From positions 23,362 to 87,361 of the forward strand of contig JAUCBJ010005014.1 in the NCBI GenBank assembly GCA_032718475.1: 64,000 nucleotides of DNA, in the 5' to 3' direction. This DNA is from Nemertoderma westbladi (lineage: Eukaryota; Xenacoelomorpha; Nemertodermatida; Nemertodermatidae). The notes under the pieces are model-generated. The model saw nothing but the letters and a program-made list of their open reading frames with translations. It was not told the DNA's origin and searched no databases. Shown one piece after another: positions 21,213-32,395 of the stretch; the stretch's first letter is position 1; each line of letters begins with the position of its first letter. The position numbers and the translations under genes are program-made.

Positions 21213-21431
21213 CATCAAGCTAAGTTTAACTCACAAACTCAGATAAGTTTATCAAAGATACTGAAACAAAGGTTCAACTTAAAGCTCGATATTGATGAGG
21301 ATTACTGGACACCCGAACTCAGTGTTGCTTACAAAGAAGAAGGCGACGAGGTCGATAGTGATAAGGAAAATGTTACTGAAGATGTTGCTGAAACAGTAAA
21401 GGATACTGTTACTAAAACTGATGATATTGAA
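21213..21431 (+). CDS. Acidic host exon (phase 0/0)
   Basis: A strong acceptor TTGTTTCTCCACTGCAG ends at 21212 and a perfect donor GAA|GTGAGT follows 21431. It is exactly 73 codons: HQAKFNSQTQISLSKILKQR, FNLKLDIDEDYWTPELSVAY, then an acidic stretch KEEGDEVDSDKENVTEDV. Highly charged and probably disordered at its end. It joins in phase to the exon at 21565. Confidence 0.65.
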
Positions 21432-21564
21432 GTGAGTAAGCAGAATGTTAGCCTAATTTAGTATGTTGAACAATTATCGTTTACAACAGTTACAGTTATC
21501 AGTTAACGTTTCATTTCTTATTAATTAAAATGTTGTACCAACTACTATATATAATAATTTTCAG

Positions 21565-21890
21565 ATGTCGCGTGACACTTTATTACAGAAAGTAGTAACC
21601 ACAGATGAGATCAAGCTGGTGGGGAAAGTAGTAACCTCGAATGTAAATGATGTTGAACAGCTGGGGAACGTAGTTTCCAAGGATATGGTTGAAGTTAAAG
21701 AGGTGGTGAAAGTAGAACCCACTGATGTGGAGGAAGTAAAGGAACTGGAGAATGATGACGCCAATGTTATTGGTCACCCGAACAAACTGGTTGCTGATAA
21801 AGACCCATTCATCGCTGTGAATGATGATGTTACTAAGGGGAAAGTTAATGATATTCGACTGGAATTAGATATAGACGAATCGAAATCGAG
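21565..21890 (+). CDS. Charged host exon (phase 0/2)
   Basis: The acceptor ATAATTTTCAG ends at 21564; the donor is TCGAG|GTGAGT. It starts at an in-frame ATG, but with the phase-0 exon upstream this Met is probably internal. 108 codons plus two bases, Val/Glu/Lys/Asp-rich with loose repeats of KVVTxxEI/VEVKEVVKVEPTDVEEVKEL, ending DIRLELDIDESKS. The DIDED / DIDES motif also occurs in the previous exon, hinting at an old internal duplication. The next exon must begin in phase 2; 31024 and 36745 both do. Confidence 0.65.
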
Positions 21891-22237
21891 GTGAGTCATT
21901 TTCTGGTTGTCATTAACAGTATATTGATTGCATTGTTTAAATCGATCAAATTATACTTCACAAGGGGGTAGGAATTAGCATTATTTTTCTACTTCTTTCT
22001 TTAAAAATTACTATTTTTAAATTAAAACTTGTAATAGTTATTAATTATATATATACCTGTCTACACGCTTTGTACGCCAAACATTTGAAACGTATGTGGT
22101 TTTACCTAAGATGGGCAACTGGCACCAGTTGGAAAAGCCACAAATTCACCTCTAGGCCTATACTAAATTCATTTTCATGAACAAAATTTTTAAATTCATG
22201 TTCACACAACTGGAAATAGCCATTGGGCAGTAACCCG

Positions 22238-22690
22238 CCTACTACTGCGACTATAATCGACCTTCCGCATAGCTGCTGCACATTGAGATGCTATGCTGGC
22301 TTAACAAAAAATGTGTGCCACTATCATGCAATCCACAATTAGCTTGCTCTAATTCAGCCAGGGTGCATGCGGCAAGAATGCTATGCCGGCTTATCGAAAA
22401 AATTGTGCAGCCACAACTCCCTTTCGGATCCCCACCCACAGTGTGCTTGAAGAGGAGTCCTAAGGAAGTCATCGGCTGTCTGTCCACTATGCTTAATTTC
22501 TCAATGAGGCTGCCAAAGAACACGATTTTGCACAGGCTGGTTCTCACGGCGAAAGCAGTGTCCTGCAAAGCGGAAGCGGCTCTGTTCAAGAGTCAAATTA
22601 TGGGGGACCAATGAGACACCTCCAATGTTATAAAGTGTCTGGTTGAAGATGTGTGCATTGTACTTGACACAGTGAACCCAGTTTTTTTTA
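22238..22690 (-). mobile_element. Highly diverged 3' fragment of LINE family 1
   Basis: Starts (as the 3' end) with CTACTACTGCGACTATAATC and runs through the recognisable 3' UTR and C-terminal coding motifs (AGHCFRRENQPVQNRVLWQPH, TLYNIGGVSLVP), with many substitutions and indels and a partial repeat of the UTR at 22287-22400. It ends where satellite array B begins. Confidence 0.8.
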
Positions 22691-22695
22691 ACAGA

Positions 22696-24351
22696 ACATG
22701 GTGGTGAACAGGGATTCCTGTAGGATAGAGAGTGGAGGGGTTTACTGTAGAAGATCACCCATGGTGGTGAATAGGCATTCCTTTAGGAAACAGAGTGGAA
22801 GGGTTTAGTGTGGAAAATCACCCAGGTGGTGAACAGGCATTCAGTGGCTTAAGGAGGGAAGATCACCCATGGTGGTGAACAGGCATTCAGTGGCTTAAGG
22901 AGGGAAGATCACCCATGGCGGTGAACAGGCATTCCTTTAGGAAACAGAGTGGAAGGGTTTACTGTGGAAAATCACCTAGGTGGTGAACAGGCATTCAGTG
23001 GCTCAAGGAGGGAAGATCACTCATGGCGGTGAACAGGCATTCATTTAGGAAACAGTGTGGAAGGGTTTACTGTGGAAAAGCACCCAGGTGGTGAACAGGC
23101 ATTCCTTTAGGAAACAGAGTGGAAGGGTTTACTGGGAAGATCACCCATGGTGGTTTACAGGCATTCCTTTAGGAAACAGGGCTTAAGGAGGGAAGATCAC
23201 CCATGGCGGTGAACAGGCATTCATTTAGGAAACAGTGTGGAAGGGTTTACTGTGGAAGATCACCCATGGTGGTGAACAGGCATTCCTTTAGGAAACAGAG
23301 TGGAAGGGTTTACTGGGAAGATCACCCATGGTGGTTAACAGGCATTCCTTTAGGAAACAGAGTGGAAGGGTTTACTGTGGAAAAGCACCCATGGTGGTGA
23401 ACAGGCATTCATTTAGGAAACAGTGTGGAAGGGTTTACTGTGGAAGATCACCCATGGTGGTGAACAGGCATTCCTTTAGGAAACAGAGTGGAAGGGTTTA
23501 CTGTGGAAGATAATCCATGGTGGTGAACAGACATTATTTAGGAAACAGAGTGGAAGGGTTTACTATGGAAGATCACCCATGGTGGTGAACAGGCATTCCT
23601 TTAGGAAACAGAGTGGAAGGGTTTACTGTGGAAGATCACCCATGGCGGTGAACCCGCATTCATTTAGGAAACAGTGTGGAAGGGTTTACTGTGGAAGATC
23701 ACCCATGGTGGTGAACAGGCATTCCTTTAGGAAACAGAGTGGAAGGGTTTACTGTGGAAAAGCACCCAGGTGGTGAACAGGCATTCTGTGGCTTAAGGAG
23801 GGAAGATCACCCATGGCGGTGAACAGGCATTCATTTAGGAAACAGTGTGGAAGGGTTTACTGTGGAAAAGCATCCAGGTGGTGAACAGGTATTCCTTTAG
23901 GAAACAGAGTGGAATGGTTTAATGTGGAAGATCACCCATGGTGGTGAACAGGCATTCCTTTAGGAAACAGATTGGAAGGGTTTACTGTGGAAAAGCACCC
24001 ATGGTGGTGAACTAAACAAGAATTCCTTTAGGAAACAGTGGAAGGGTTTACTGTGGAAGATCACCCATGGTGGTGAACAGGCATTCCTTTAGGAAACAGA
24101 GTGGAAGGGTTTACTGTGGAAAAGCACCCAGGTGGTGAACAGGCATTTAGTGGCTTAAGGAGGGAAGATCACCCATGGCGGTGAACAGGCATTCATTTAG
24201 GAAACAGTGTGGAAGGGTTTACTGTGGAAGATCACCCATGGTGGTGAACAGGCATTCCTTTAAGAAACAGAGTGGAAGGGTTTACTGTGGAAGATCACCC
24301 ATGGTGGTTAACAGGCATTCCTTTAGGAAACAGAGTGGAAGGGTTTACTGT
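22696..24351 (+). repeat. 63-bp satellite, array B, left part (plus orientation)
   Basis: The same 63-base unit as array A but on the opposite strand and more heterogeneous: many units are shortened to CATTCAGTGGCTTAAGGAGG or carry AAAAGCACCCAGGTGG in place of GAAGATCACCCATGGTGG, so open frames last only a few units. The last unit is interrupted by the LINE insertion; the 11 bases GGGTTTACTGT at 24341-24351 are repeated beyond the element. Confidence 0.96.
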
Positions 24352-27300
24352 ACTACTAGGATCGGCATGCTGCATTGCAGCTGCATTTTTAAGAATGCTG
24401 TGCCGGCTTGTCAACAAAATTGCACCGCCACAACTCCCTATCACCCATGACATTTGCTAGATCATCCGCATCTTTAAGGCCAGTGTCCTTTAAGATGCGT
24501 CTCAAGAAAGTCATGGGCTGTCCACTATGCTTATTCACTCCATGAGGCTGCCAAAGTACAAGATTATGCACTGGCTGGTCCTCACGGCGAAAGCAATGTC
24601 CTGCAAAGCGGAGGCGATTTTGTTCTAGTGTCAAGCTTGGGGGAACCAATGAGACACCTCCAATGTTATATAGTGTCTGGTTGGAGATGTGTGCATTGTA
24701 CTTGACACAATGAACCCGGCGTAGCATTCTTGTGAATGTGCCATCCAGAGATTTGGTGTCCTCAACAGTTAGAGCCCAGCATGGACTCCCGTAGAGGAGT
24801 ACTGGAACTACTGCTGCTCTAAATAATCGGACCTTAAGTTTCCGATTAATTCTCGGTGACTTCCAAATCCTGGAAAGCCTATTCAAGGCTGCCCATGCCT
24901 TTCCCTTACGTATTCGAAGGTCCTCACCTGACTTCCGGATCCATGATCCCAGGTAACAGAAGTCGTCCACATGCTCAAGCATACCATCCTTTGAGCTTAT
25001 GCTCATCCGATCAGAGACTTGCTGAGGACTTTCAAAGTTAACTGTCAGAATTTTGGTCTTTCTGGAGTTAATAAAAAGACCAACACTAGAAGCAGCATGT
25101 TCTAATGAGCTGAGGAGCCGTTGGGCTCCCTCTAATGATTCTGAGAGTACTCCTAAGTCATCAGCAAAGTCTAGATCAGTTAGGTACTTGGCAGGATTTC
25201 CTCGACTTCTGGAGCCAGTAGGTGGAGTTATCATCACCCCATCATCATTATGATGATCTAAGGACATGCGTAGAACATAGTCAACCACAATAATAAACAA
25301 GAATGGTGCAAGTGTGTCTCCTTGGAGGACGCCCCATAACACTTCAAATGGTTCTGTGTCACCATCAACAGTAGACACAAATGTTGTCGAACCATCGTAT
25401 ACTGATCTGATAGCTGCAATAATTTCATCAGGAATCCCATATAATGAAAGTATGCTGAACATACGTGAGCGAGAGACTGAATCAAAGGCCTTGAAGAAGT
25501 CAACAAAGATGACAGCCAGATGCCTGTCTTTCTTTTTTGATAATTCTTCAATTATCCTTCTAAGTGCCAAAATGGGCTCCATGGTCCCACGACCTTTACG
25601 GAACCCATTCTGATTTCCACGGAGCAGTCTCTCAATGGGATCCCTGATGCGATTTAATAGAATCCTATTGTATAGCTTTGCAGCAATCGAGATCAATGAG
25701 ATTCCCCGAAAAGAACCATAGAGTGTTAGGTTGCCCTTCTTGGGAACTGGCACCAACTTATTTGTTTTCATTTCTTGTGGGACTCTTGTTGTACGGTACA
25801 TGTCTACTATGATGGGATAGATGAGCTTTAAACACTCAGGTATTTTAAAGACCTCAGGGGGAACACCATCTACTCCACTGGCACGATTGGTCTTAATGCT
25901 CTTTGCAGCAGCCTTCACTTCTGCAAAGGAGATATCGCCAATGGGAATATCTGGGAGTACAGACTCAGACACCTTCACTTCTATAAAGTTATCAGGCAAT
26001 ACCCTGTCATTATTGAGGAGCTTTTCAAAGTGGGCTTTCCAACCATTGAGGCGATCGGCTGGTGATTCAGCCTTAACCTTGGTGGTTGGTTGGCTTTTCC
26101 GCCCAGTAAGCAGATTGATCGATTTCCATGCCTGGGATGATTGCCTGCTGTCGTCAGCATCATTGATGGCATCAACCTGTTGGTTTATTAGCTCCTGTAG
26201 ATTAACAGAGTACTGCCTGTTCAGGGACCTAGATGCAGCCTTAACTGCATTCTTGGCCGCTGTAGTCTGTTTGAGTCGGGACTCTTTCTGCGCCTTATGA
26301 AGGTCATTTCGGCACTTTTGAATTTTGTTGTCAGTCCAGGGGGCCCTTTTCCTGTTTCGAGGGTATACAGGAACTGTTTCTGCAGCTGCTAACTTAACTG
26401 CTTCTGTAAAGGCAGTATAGCCCTCACAGTGATCTGCCGCCTCAGAGGCAAGAGCCTCATACCTGTTGCTCAGCTGTAGTGTGAAGCTGGATCTCACACT
26501 TGGCTGTTGCAACAGAGAGGACCAGTCATGCCGCGGCAAGGCAGATTTCGTTGTTCTGCTAGCACGCAGACTAAGTCTTACCTTGGCCACAATAAGGCGG
26601 TGATCACTGGAGAAGGGTCGAAGTGTAAATGCATTACAGTCTTGTATAGATCTCCTGTATTTCCTACGAAACAGAATATGGTCTATCTGGGACTTGTGAC
26701 CACTGGGTCCACTATGAGTCCATAGCTTTCCAGTTCGCTTCTTGAACTGGGTTCCAGCCGAAAACAATCCATTTCCAGAGATAAAATCCTGAAGATGGAC
26801 AGAATTTCGGTTAACACTATTGCTATAGACCCAGGGCGATGTAGGTGATTGATGCAGACTTGCATTAAAGTCTCCCAGGAATGTTAAGAATGCATGCTGA
26901 TCCACTCCATCAGTAGCTGCTTGTAGATTGTGGTAGAAATTTTCCACCTCCTCTACAGGGGCAACACTAGTTGGAGAGTAGCACACAATCAGAACCACCT
27001 TAGGAAACTTCTTAGCCAGTCTTCCAGAACATGAGAAGTGGCAACGGATGATGCGGTTAGAGATTTGGTCTATTTTGTCCAATGCTGCATGTGCAGTTGG
27101 ATTCATCAATAGACCAATTCCACCATTGCCACTATCATCTGCTGACGCGAGGGCGAGTCGCCAACCGCCCCCCATGTCCTTAATCAGAACCTCATCAGTC
27201 TGTCCAGTCTGCATTCGGTGCTCTTGAACACCCACTGCGCTAAGAGAAAGCTTATCTGCCAAGGCAGTCAGCTCACCTTGTCGCATTGGGGACCCGAGTG

Positions 27301-28105
27301 TTAGGGTGTTTACTGAGGCTAGTCTAGTGACTTGCCTCAGATTCACCAATGGCTTTGTTGGTCGGGGTGGAACATGAGAGTAGCCTCCAACTCCAGAATC
27401 CCTCTCCCCATCACAATCTGGCCTCCCTGGTGACCCAGGGTTTGGGCCAGAAAGGTCATCAGGAAAGGGACTCAAAGAATTGTTGACTGCTCTCTCTCCA
27501 GTAGGGGGTGAGACAGGCAGCCGGTCAGGAGTTAACTGACGCCTGTGAGGCCGATTGTGTCCGGTAATTCCACTGGCCTCTAGTGGCCGGACCTCCGCAT
27601 TGCTAATGTAATCCATAGTGGGGGTTGGGGGGTGCTTTTTTGCCGAGTCAGCTCTCGGGGCAAATACCACACCCTGGTTTGCCATTCCACAGGGTGGGTG
27701 TCGCAATGGAGTCAGATATGAGGCCCATCACCCATATCTACTCTGGCGCACATGACCCACCATTGGCTGTTGCAGCTCATCTGCTGGGTCATGCCCTGTA
27801 CCCTTGCTGCCAGGTGCAGGTCGCAGTGAAGTGCTCTCAGAGTGGACATGAGAACACTCTACTCCTGACCAGCCATTGGTAGATCACCATCTGCCTGGTC
27901 AGGCCATATACCCTGCAGCCAAGTATATGGGTCCTTAATCCAGGACCAAGGGCGTCCTTATCCCAGAACGAAGGGGGTCCTAGTTACAGGATCAGATTTG
28001 CCCTAGTATAAGGGGTCTATGCAGCTACAGGTGGCACCTCCTTTATGCTGCATGGAGGTGGCAAGTTTTCTTGATCAATGACCTAGAATACCTGACCTGA
28101 CCTGA
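24352..28105 (-). mobile_element. Full-length LINE family 1 (APE-type non-LTR retrotransposon)
   Basis: A 3.75-kb element inserted in the satellite and flanked by the perfect 11-bp duplication GGGTTTACTGT (24341-24351 and 28106-28116). The 3' end has a short CCTAGTAGT(A) tail; the 5' end starts CAGGTCAGGTCAGGTATT. A 5' UTR of about 400 bases precedes a single ORF. At least six truncated copies of the same family lie elsewhere in the window. Clade not settled from sequence alone: RTE-like single-ORF organisation with APE endonuclease and RT. Confidence 0.95.
24389..27706 (-). CDS. LINE family 1 ORF: APE endonuclease plus reverse transcriptase
   Basis: An uninterrupted frame of 1105 codons. 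A variable N-terminus of about 130 residues precedes the APE endonuclease (about 130-375) with QEHR, the NPTAHAALD region, YSPTS, FLGDFNASL and the terminal SDHRLIVAKV. The RT (about 590-900) has TNRASGVDGVPPEVFK, the A block FVDFFKAFDSVSR, the B block GVLQGDTLAPFLFI and the catalytic FADDLGVLSES; a C-terminal region with LLYGSPCWALT and FAGHCFRRED follows. No stop or frameshift, so the copy may be autonomous or very young. The first ATG at 27706 is one option; a start further in would still keep the endonuclease. The protein nicks target DNA and copies its RNA in place. Confidence 0.95.
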   Translation of the reverse strand: MRHPPCGMANQGVVFAPRADSAKKHPPTPTMDYISNAEVRPLEASGITGHNRPHRRQLTPDRLPVSPPTGERAVNNSLSPFPDDLSGPNPGSPGRPDCDGERDSGVGGYSHVPPRPTKPLVNLRQVTRLASVNTLTLGSPMRQGELTALADKLSLSAVGVQEHRMQTGQTDEVLIKDMGGGWRLALASADDSGNGGIGLLMNPTAHAALDKIDQISNRIIRCHFSCSGRLAKKFPKVVLIVCYSPTSVAPVEEVENFYHNLQAATDGVDQHAFLTFLGDFNASLHQSPTSPWVYSNSVNRNSVHLQDFISGNGLFSAGTQFKKRTGKLWTHSGPSGHKSQIDHILFRRKYRRSIQDCNAFTLRPFSSDHRLIVAKVRLSLRASRTTKSALPRHDWSSLLQQPSVRSSFTLQLSNRYEALASEAADHCEGYTAFTEAVKLAAAETVPVYPRNRKRAPWTDNKIQKCRNDLHKAQKESRLKQTTAAKNAVKAASRSLNRQYSVNLQELINQQVDAINDADDSRQSSQAWKSINLLTGRKSQPTTKVKAESPADRLNGWKAHFEKLLNNDRVLPDNFIEVKVSESVLPDIPIGDISFAEVKAAAKSIKTNRASGVDGVPPEVFKIPECLKLIYPIIVDMYRTTRVPQEMKTNKLVPVPKKGNLTLYGSFRGISLISIAAKLYNRILLNRIRDPIERLLRGNQNGFRKGRGTMEPILALRRIIEELSKKKDRHLAVIFVDFFKAFDSVSRSRMFSILSLYGIPDEIIAAIRSVYDGSTTFVSTVDGDTEPFEVLWGVLQGDTLAPFLFIIVVDYVLRMSLDHHNDDGVMITPPTGSRSRGNPAKYLTDLDFADDLGVLSESLEGAQRLLSSLEHAASSVGLFINSRKTKILTVNFESPQQVSDRMSISSKDGMLEHVDDFCYLGSWIRKSGEDLRIRKGKAWAALNRLSRIWKSPRINRKLKVRLFRAAVVPVLLYGSPCWALTVEDTKSLDGTFTRMLRRVHCVKYNAHISNQTLYNIGGVSLVPPSLTLEQNRLRFAGHCFRREDQPVHNLVLWQPHGVNKHSGQPMTFLRRILKDTGLKDADDLANVMGDRELWRCNFVDKPAQHS

Positions 28106-30236
28106 GGGTTTACTGTGGAAAAGCACCCATGGTGGTGAACTAAACAAGAATTCCTTTAGGAAACAGAGTGGAAGGGTTTACTGTGTAAGATCACCCATGG
28201 TGGTGAACAGGCATTCCTTTAGGAAACAGAGTGGAAGGGTTTACTGTGGAAAAGCACCCAGGTGGTGAACAGGCATTTAGTGGCTTAAGGAGGGAAGATC
28301 ACCCATGGCGGTGAACAGGCATTCATTTAGGAAACAGTGTGGAAGGGTTTACTGTGGAAGATCACCCATGGTGGTGAACAGGCATTCCTTTAGGAAACAG
28401 AGTGGAAGGGTTTACTGTGGAAGATTACCCATGGTGGTTAACAGGCATTCCTTTAGGAAACAGAGTGGAAGGGTTTACTGTGGAAAAGCACCCATGGTGG
28501 TGAGCTAAACAAGAATTCCTTTAGGAAACAGAGTGGAAGGGTTTACTGTGGAAGATCACCCATGGTGGTGAACAGGAATTCATTTAGGAAACAGTGTGGA
28601 AGGGTTTACTGTGGAAGATCACCCATGGCGGTGAACAGGCATTCATTTAGGAAACAGTGTGGAACGGTTTACTGTGGAAGATCACCCATGGTGGTGAACA
28701 GGCATTCATTTAGGAAACAGTGTGGAAGGGTTTACTGTGGAAGATCACCCATGGCGGTGAACAGGCATTCATTTAGGAAACAGAGTGGAATGGTTTAATG
28801 TGGAAGATCACCCATGGTGGTGAACAGGCATTCCTTTAGGAAACAGACTGAAATGGTTTACTGTGGAAAAGCACCCATGGTGGTGAACTGAACAAGAATT
28901 CCTTTAGGAAACAGAGTGGAAGGGTTTACTGTGGAAGATCACCCATGGTGGTGAACAGGCATTCCTTTTGGAAACAGAGTGGAAGGGTTTACTGTGGAAG
29001 GTCACCCATGGTGGTGAACAGGCATTCCTTTTGGAAACAGAGTGGAAGGGTTTACTGTGGAAGGTCACCCATGGTGGTGAACAGGCATTCCTTTAGGAAA
29101 CAGAGTGGAAGGGTTTACTGTGGAAAAGCACCCAGGTGGTGAACAGGCATTTAGTGGCTTAAGGAGGGAAGATCACTCATGGCGGTGAACAGGCATTCAT
29201 TTAGGAAAGAGAGTGGAATGGTTTAATGTGGAAGATCACCCATGGTGGTGAACAGGCATTCCTTTAGGAAACAGAGTGAAATGGTTTACTGTGGAAAAGC
29301 ACCCATGGTGGTGAACTGAACAATAATTCCTTTAGGAAACAGAGTGGAAGGGTTTACTGTGGAAAAGCACCCAGGTGGTGAACAGGCATTTAGTGGCTTA
29401 AGGAGGGAAGATCACTCATGGCGGTGAACAGGCATTCATTTAGGAAAGAGAGTGGAATGGTTTAATGTGGAAGATCACCCATGGTGGTGAACAGGCATTC
29501 CTTTAGGAAACAGAGTGAAATGGTTTACTGTGGAAAAGCACCCATGGTGGTGAACTGAACAATAATTCCTTTAGGAAACAGAGTGGAAGGGTTTACTGTG
29601 GAAGATCACCCATGGTGGTGAACAGGCATTCCTTTTGGAAACAGAGTGGAAGGGTTTACTGTGTAAGGTCACCCATGGTGGTGAACAGGCATTCCTTTGG
29701 GAAACAGAGTGGAAGGGTTTACTGTGGAAAAGCACCCAGGTGGTGAACAGGCATTTAGTGGCTTAAGGAGGGAAGATCACTCATGGCGGTGAACAGGCAT
29801 TCATTTAGGAAACAGAGTGGAAGGGTTTACTGTGGAAAAGCACCCAGGTGGTGAACAGGCATTTAGTGGCTTAAGGAGGGAAGATCACCCATGGCGGTGA
29901 ACAGGCATTCATTTTGGAAACAGAGTGGAAGGGTTTACTGTGGAAGGTCACCCATGGTGGTGAACAGGCATTCCTTTGGGAAACAGAGTGGAAGGGTTTA
30001 CTGTGGAAAAGCACCCAGGTGGTGAACAGGCATTTAGTGGCTTAAGGAGGGAAGATCACTCATGGCGGTGAACAGGCATTCATTTAGGAAACAGAGTGGA
30101 AGGGTTTACTGTGGAAAAGCACCCAGGTGGTGAACAGGCATTTAGTGGCTTAAGGAGGGAAGATCACCCATGGCGGTGAACAGGCATTCATTTAGGAAAT
30201 AGATTGGAAGGGTTTACTGTGGAAGAGCACCCAGGT
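28106..30236 (+). repeat. 63-bp satellite, array B, right part (plus orientation)
   Basis: Continuation of array B after the LINE, about 34 units. A composite higher-order unit recurs (29100-30230): AAAAGCACCCAGGTGGTGAA, CAGGCATTTAGTGGCTTAAG, then GAGGGAAGATCACTCATGGC. It ends in a diverged unit at 30236. Confidence 0.96.
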
Positions 30237-31023
30237 GATGAAGATTCACTGCATTCACTGGCTTAATGAGCCTAAAAGATTCTTTCATCCATTACACTAC
30301 TATTGTACCACTAATAATGTAATATGCCTGCTGAGGCTGTACCAGTCTGTGATGATGCATTTTAATAATTTTTAACCAGTATTTAATTTTGCGGATATAT
30401 CAATTCATCAAACAACATTCTGATCACCTTGGGCCTCGATCAGTACTGTAAAACAGTCCCCCACAACTGAGGCTGCAATCTCGAGTTAATAATATTAGTA
30501 AATAACTTCCCAAAAACACCAAGGAGGGATATCCCCTGAAGTTATTTAAATACTCCTCTATTACTGGCCATAAAGGGTAACGTTGGATTATACTCAACCT
30601 CTAACATATCTTCATAGGAAGCCAACATACCGAGTCTCGCATCTCTTGCAGTATATAAATACGCCATAAAGTCCCGTCTTAGTAAACTTAAAAACACCTG
30701 CCTCACCCTCACACCCCGAGAGAGTTATAAAATACTGCATTTGAGAATTATTTATGGAAAATGTGGAGTAATTTTTAATATCCGAAGTTCACTAATTCAG
30801 GACATTCTAGATAATTGAACATTGTTTGTCTTGGGTAGTTGTTATACCTTCTTACGCAGTTTGGTTTATAATGTCCTATTTAAATTCTTTATGCAGAATC
30901 AATATGCCACTTAAACCAAATATCGCAATTTTTGATTATTTAACACTAGAAAGTGTTAATCTAAGTATTATTATATCAGATAATATGTTAGTGGACGCAT
31001 CTGTATTTTTTTTATTCTTTAAG
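30237..31023. other. Intronic DNA
   Basis: No firm feature. The stretch 30420-30770 has a long quasi-open plus frame with several stops that may be an old retroelement remnant. It ends with the pyrimidine-rich acceptor of the exon at 31024. Confidence 0.35.
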
Positions 31024-31125
31024 CCGCACCGTTGAGGCACATAATTACTGTACAAATAACAACGAAAAAACCTCGGTCGAGCACAATATTACTAACAAAA
31101 AAAGGAAAACTAGAAATGATAAAAA
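31024..31125 (+). CDS. Candidate internal exon (phase 2/2)
   Basis: A very strong acceptor (CTGTATTTTTTTTATTCTTT then AAG) ends at 31023; a modest donor AAAAA|GTAGAT follows 31125. In phase 2 it encodes 34 open codons, RTVEAHNYCTNNNEKTSVEH, NITNKKRKTRNDK, hydrophilic like its neighbours, and joins in phase both to 21890 upstream and 36745 downstream. Skipping it also keeps the frame, so it could be alternatively spliced. Low complexity and a weak donor limit confidence. Confidence 0.4.
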
Positions 31126-31284
31126 GTAGATTTAAAATAATTACAAAAAGGCCGGTGTCAGCATCACGGCACATAAAATGGGCAAACAGGTCTGCAGACA
31201 GTGTGAACAGTCACCAAATTGTTACTACTGCGCTTAATTCTAGTATACGAATACGAATACGAAACAGTGGTTAAAGGAATGCCC

Positions 31285-31765
31285 TGGCTCCTTTAAACCC
31301 CTACTGTGCCGACGGTATGTTGATGATACTTTCCTTCTTTTCAAAACACAATCCAACTGTCTAGAATTCTTGACTTATCTTAACTCCAAACACCCTAATA
31401 TAAAATTCACATGCGAAACTGAAAGTAATGGTAAATTATCATTCCTGGATGTCCAAATCACGCGTCTCCAAAATAACTCATTTTCCACCTCAATATATCA
31501 TAAGCCCACCTTCACCGGCCTATACACAAATTTTGACAGTTTTATTCCCATGAAATATAAGATTGGCCTTGCTTTCACACTGATATACCGCGCACTAATG
31601 ATTAGCTCTTCGTTTATACTGTTCAATACGGATTTAAATAAACTATTCACAATCCTAACTAAGAATGGCTATCCCATCTCGCTTCTAAACAAATCCACTA
31701 AGCACGTTCTAGACCGCTACTTGCTGTGTCAGCGCTATAACGTCTATGAACCTGTTCTGTATTTT
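31285..31765 (+). mobile_element. Penelope-like element fragment (RT palm/thumb)
   Basis: One frame encodes KPLLCRRYVDDTFLLFKTQ, then NSKHPNIKFTCETE, KLSFLDVQITR and SIYHKPTFTGLYTNFDSFIP, a typical Penelope RT catalytic core (YVDD) and the following conserved block. The N-terminal RT and the GIY-YIG endonuclease part are absent, and the frame runs directly into the 20-bp repeat array after PVLYF. A dead, truncated copy. PLE insertions are commonly 5' truncated and flanked by tandem repeats. Confidence 0.85.
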
Positions 31766-32160
31766 ATCTCCGGGCCTGAGATAGTATCTCCGGGCCGGAC
31801 TTAGTATCTCCGGGCCTGACTTAGTATCTCCGGGCCTGACTTAGTATCTCCGGGTCTGAGATAGTATCTCCGGGCCGGACTTAGTATCTCCGGGCCTGAG
31901 ATAGTATCTCCGGGCCGGACTTAGTATGTCCGGGCCGGACTTAGTATGTCCGGGCCGGACTTAGTATGTCCGGGCCTGAGATAGTGTCTCCGGGCCGGAC
32001 TTAGTATCTCCGGGCCTGAGATAGTATCTCCGGGCCGGACTTAGTATCTCCACGCCCGAGATAGTATCTCCGGGCCGGATAGTATCTCAGGGCCTGAGAT
32101 AGTATCTCCTGGCCGGACTTAGTATCTCTGGCCCGAACTTAGTATCTCTGGGCCGGACTT
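31766..32160. repeat. 20-bp tandem array with two interspersed variants
   Basis: About 20 copies of TATCTCCGGGCCGGACTTAG and its variant TATCTCCGGGCCTGAGATAG (also CTGACTTAG), mixed in irregular order. It begins exactly where the Penelope frame is lost and decays to the right. Confidence 0.93.
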
Positions 32161-32271
32161 AAGAAAAAAAAGGGGAAACCCATGTCCCTTTAGGGGCTCC
32201 GTAGCAATCCGATGCTTTTTTCCAAGTAACTTACTTGATTGGCAACGGCTATACTATAATTTTGGTTTCCT

Positions 32272-32395
32272 CAGTGCGCTTGCAGCATTTGCGCTTGCAG
32301 CATTTGCGCTTGCTGCATTCGTGCTTGCATCATTCGCGCTTGCAGCATTTGCGCTTGCAGCATTTGCGCTTGCAGCTTTCGCGGTGCAGCATTCG
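32272..32395. repeat. 15-bp tandem repeat
   Basis: About eight copies of GCGCTTGCAGCATTT with few substitutions. The 15-base period keeps one frame open (LRLQH repeat), an artefact. Confidence 0.9.

Noticed and set aside
24856-26725. Plus-strand ORFs opposite the LINE (for example 25821-26300)
   Set aside because: Antisense shadows of the RT/endonuclease frame; no independent domain or composition.
22696-30236. Regularly spaced repeats that could suggest a CRISPR array
   Set aside because: Units are head-to-tail with no unique spacers and the genome is clearly animal.
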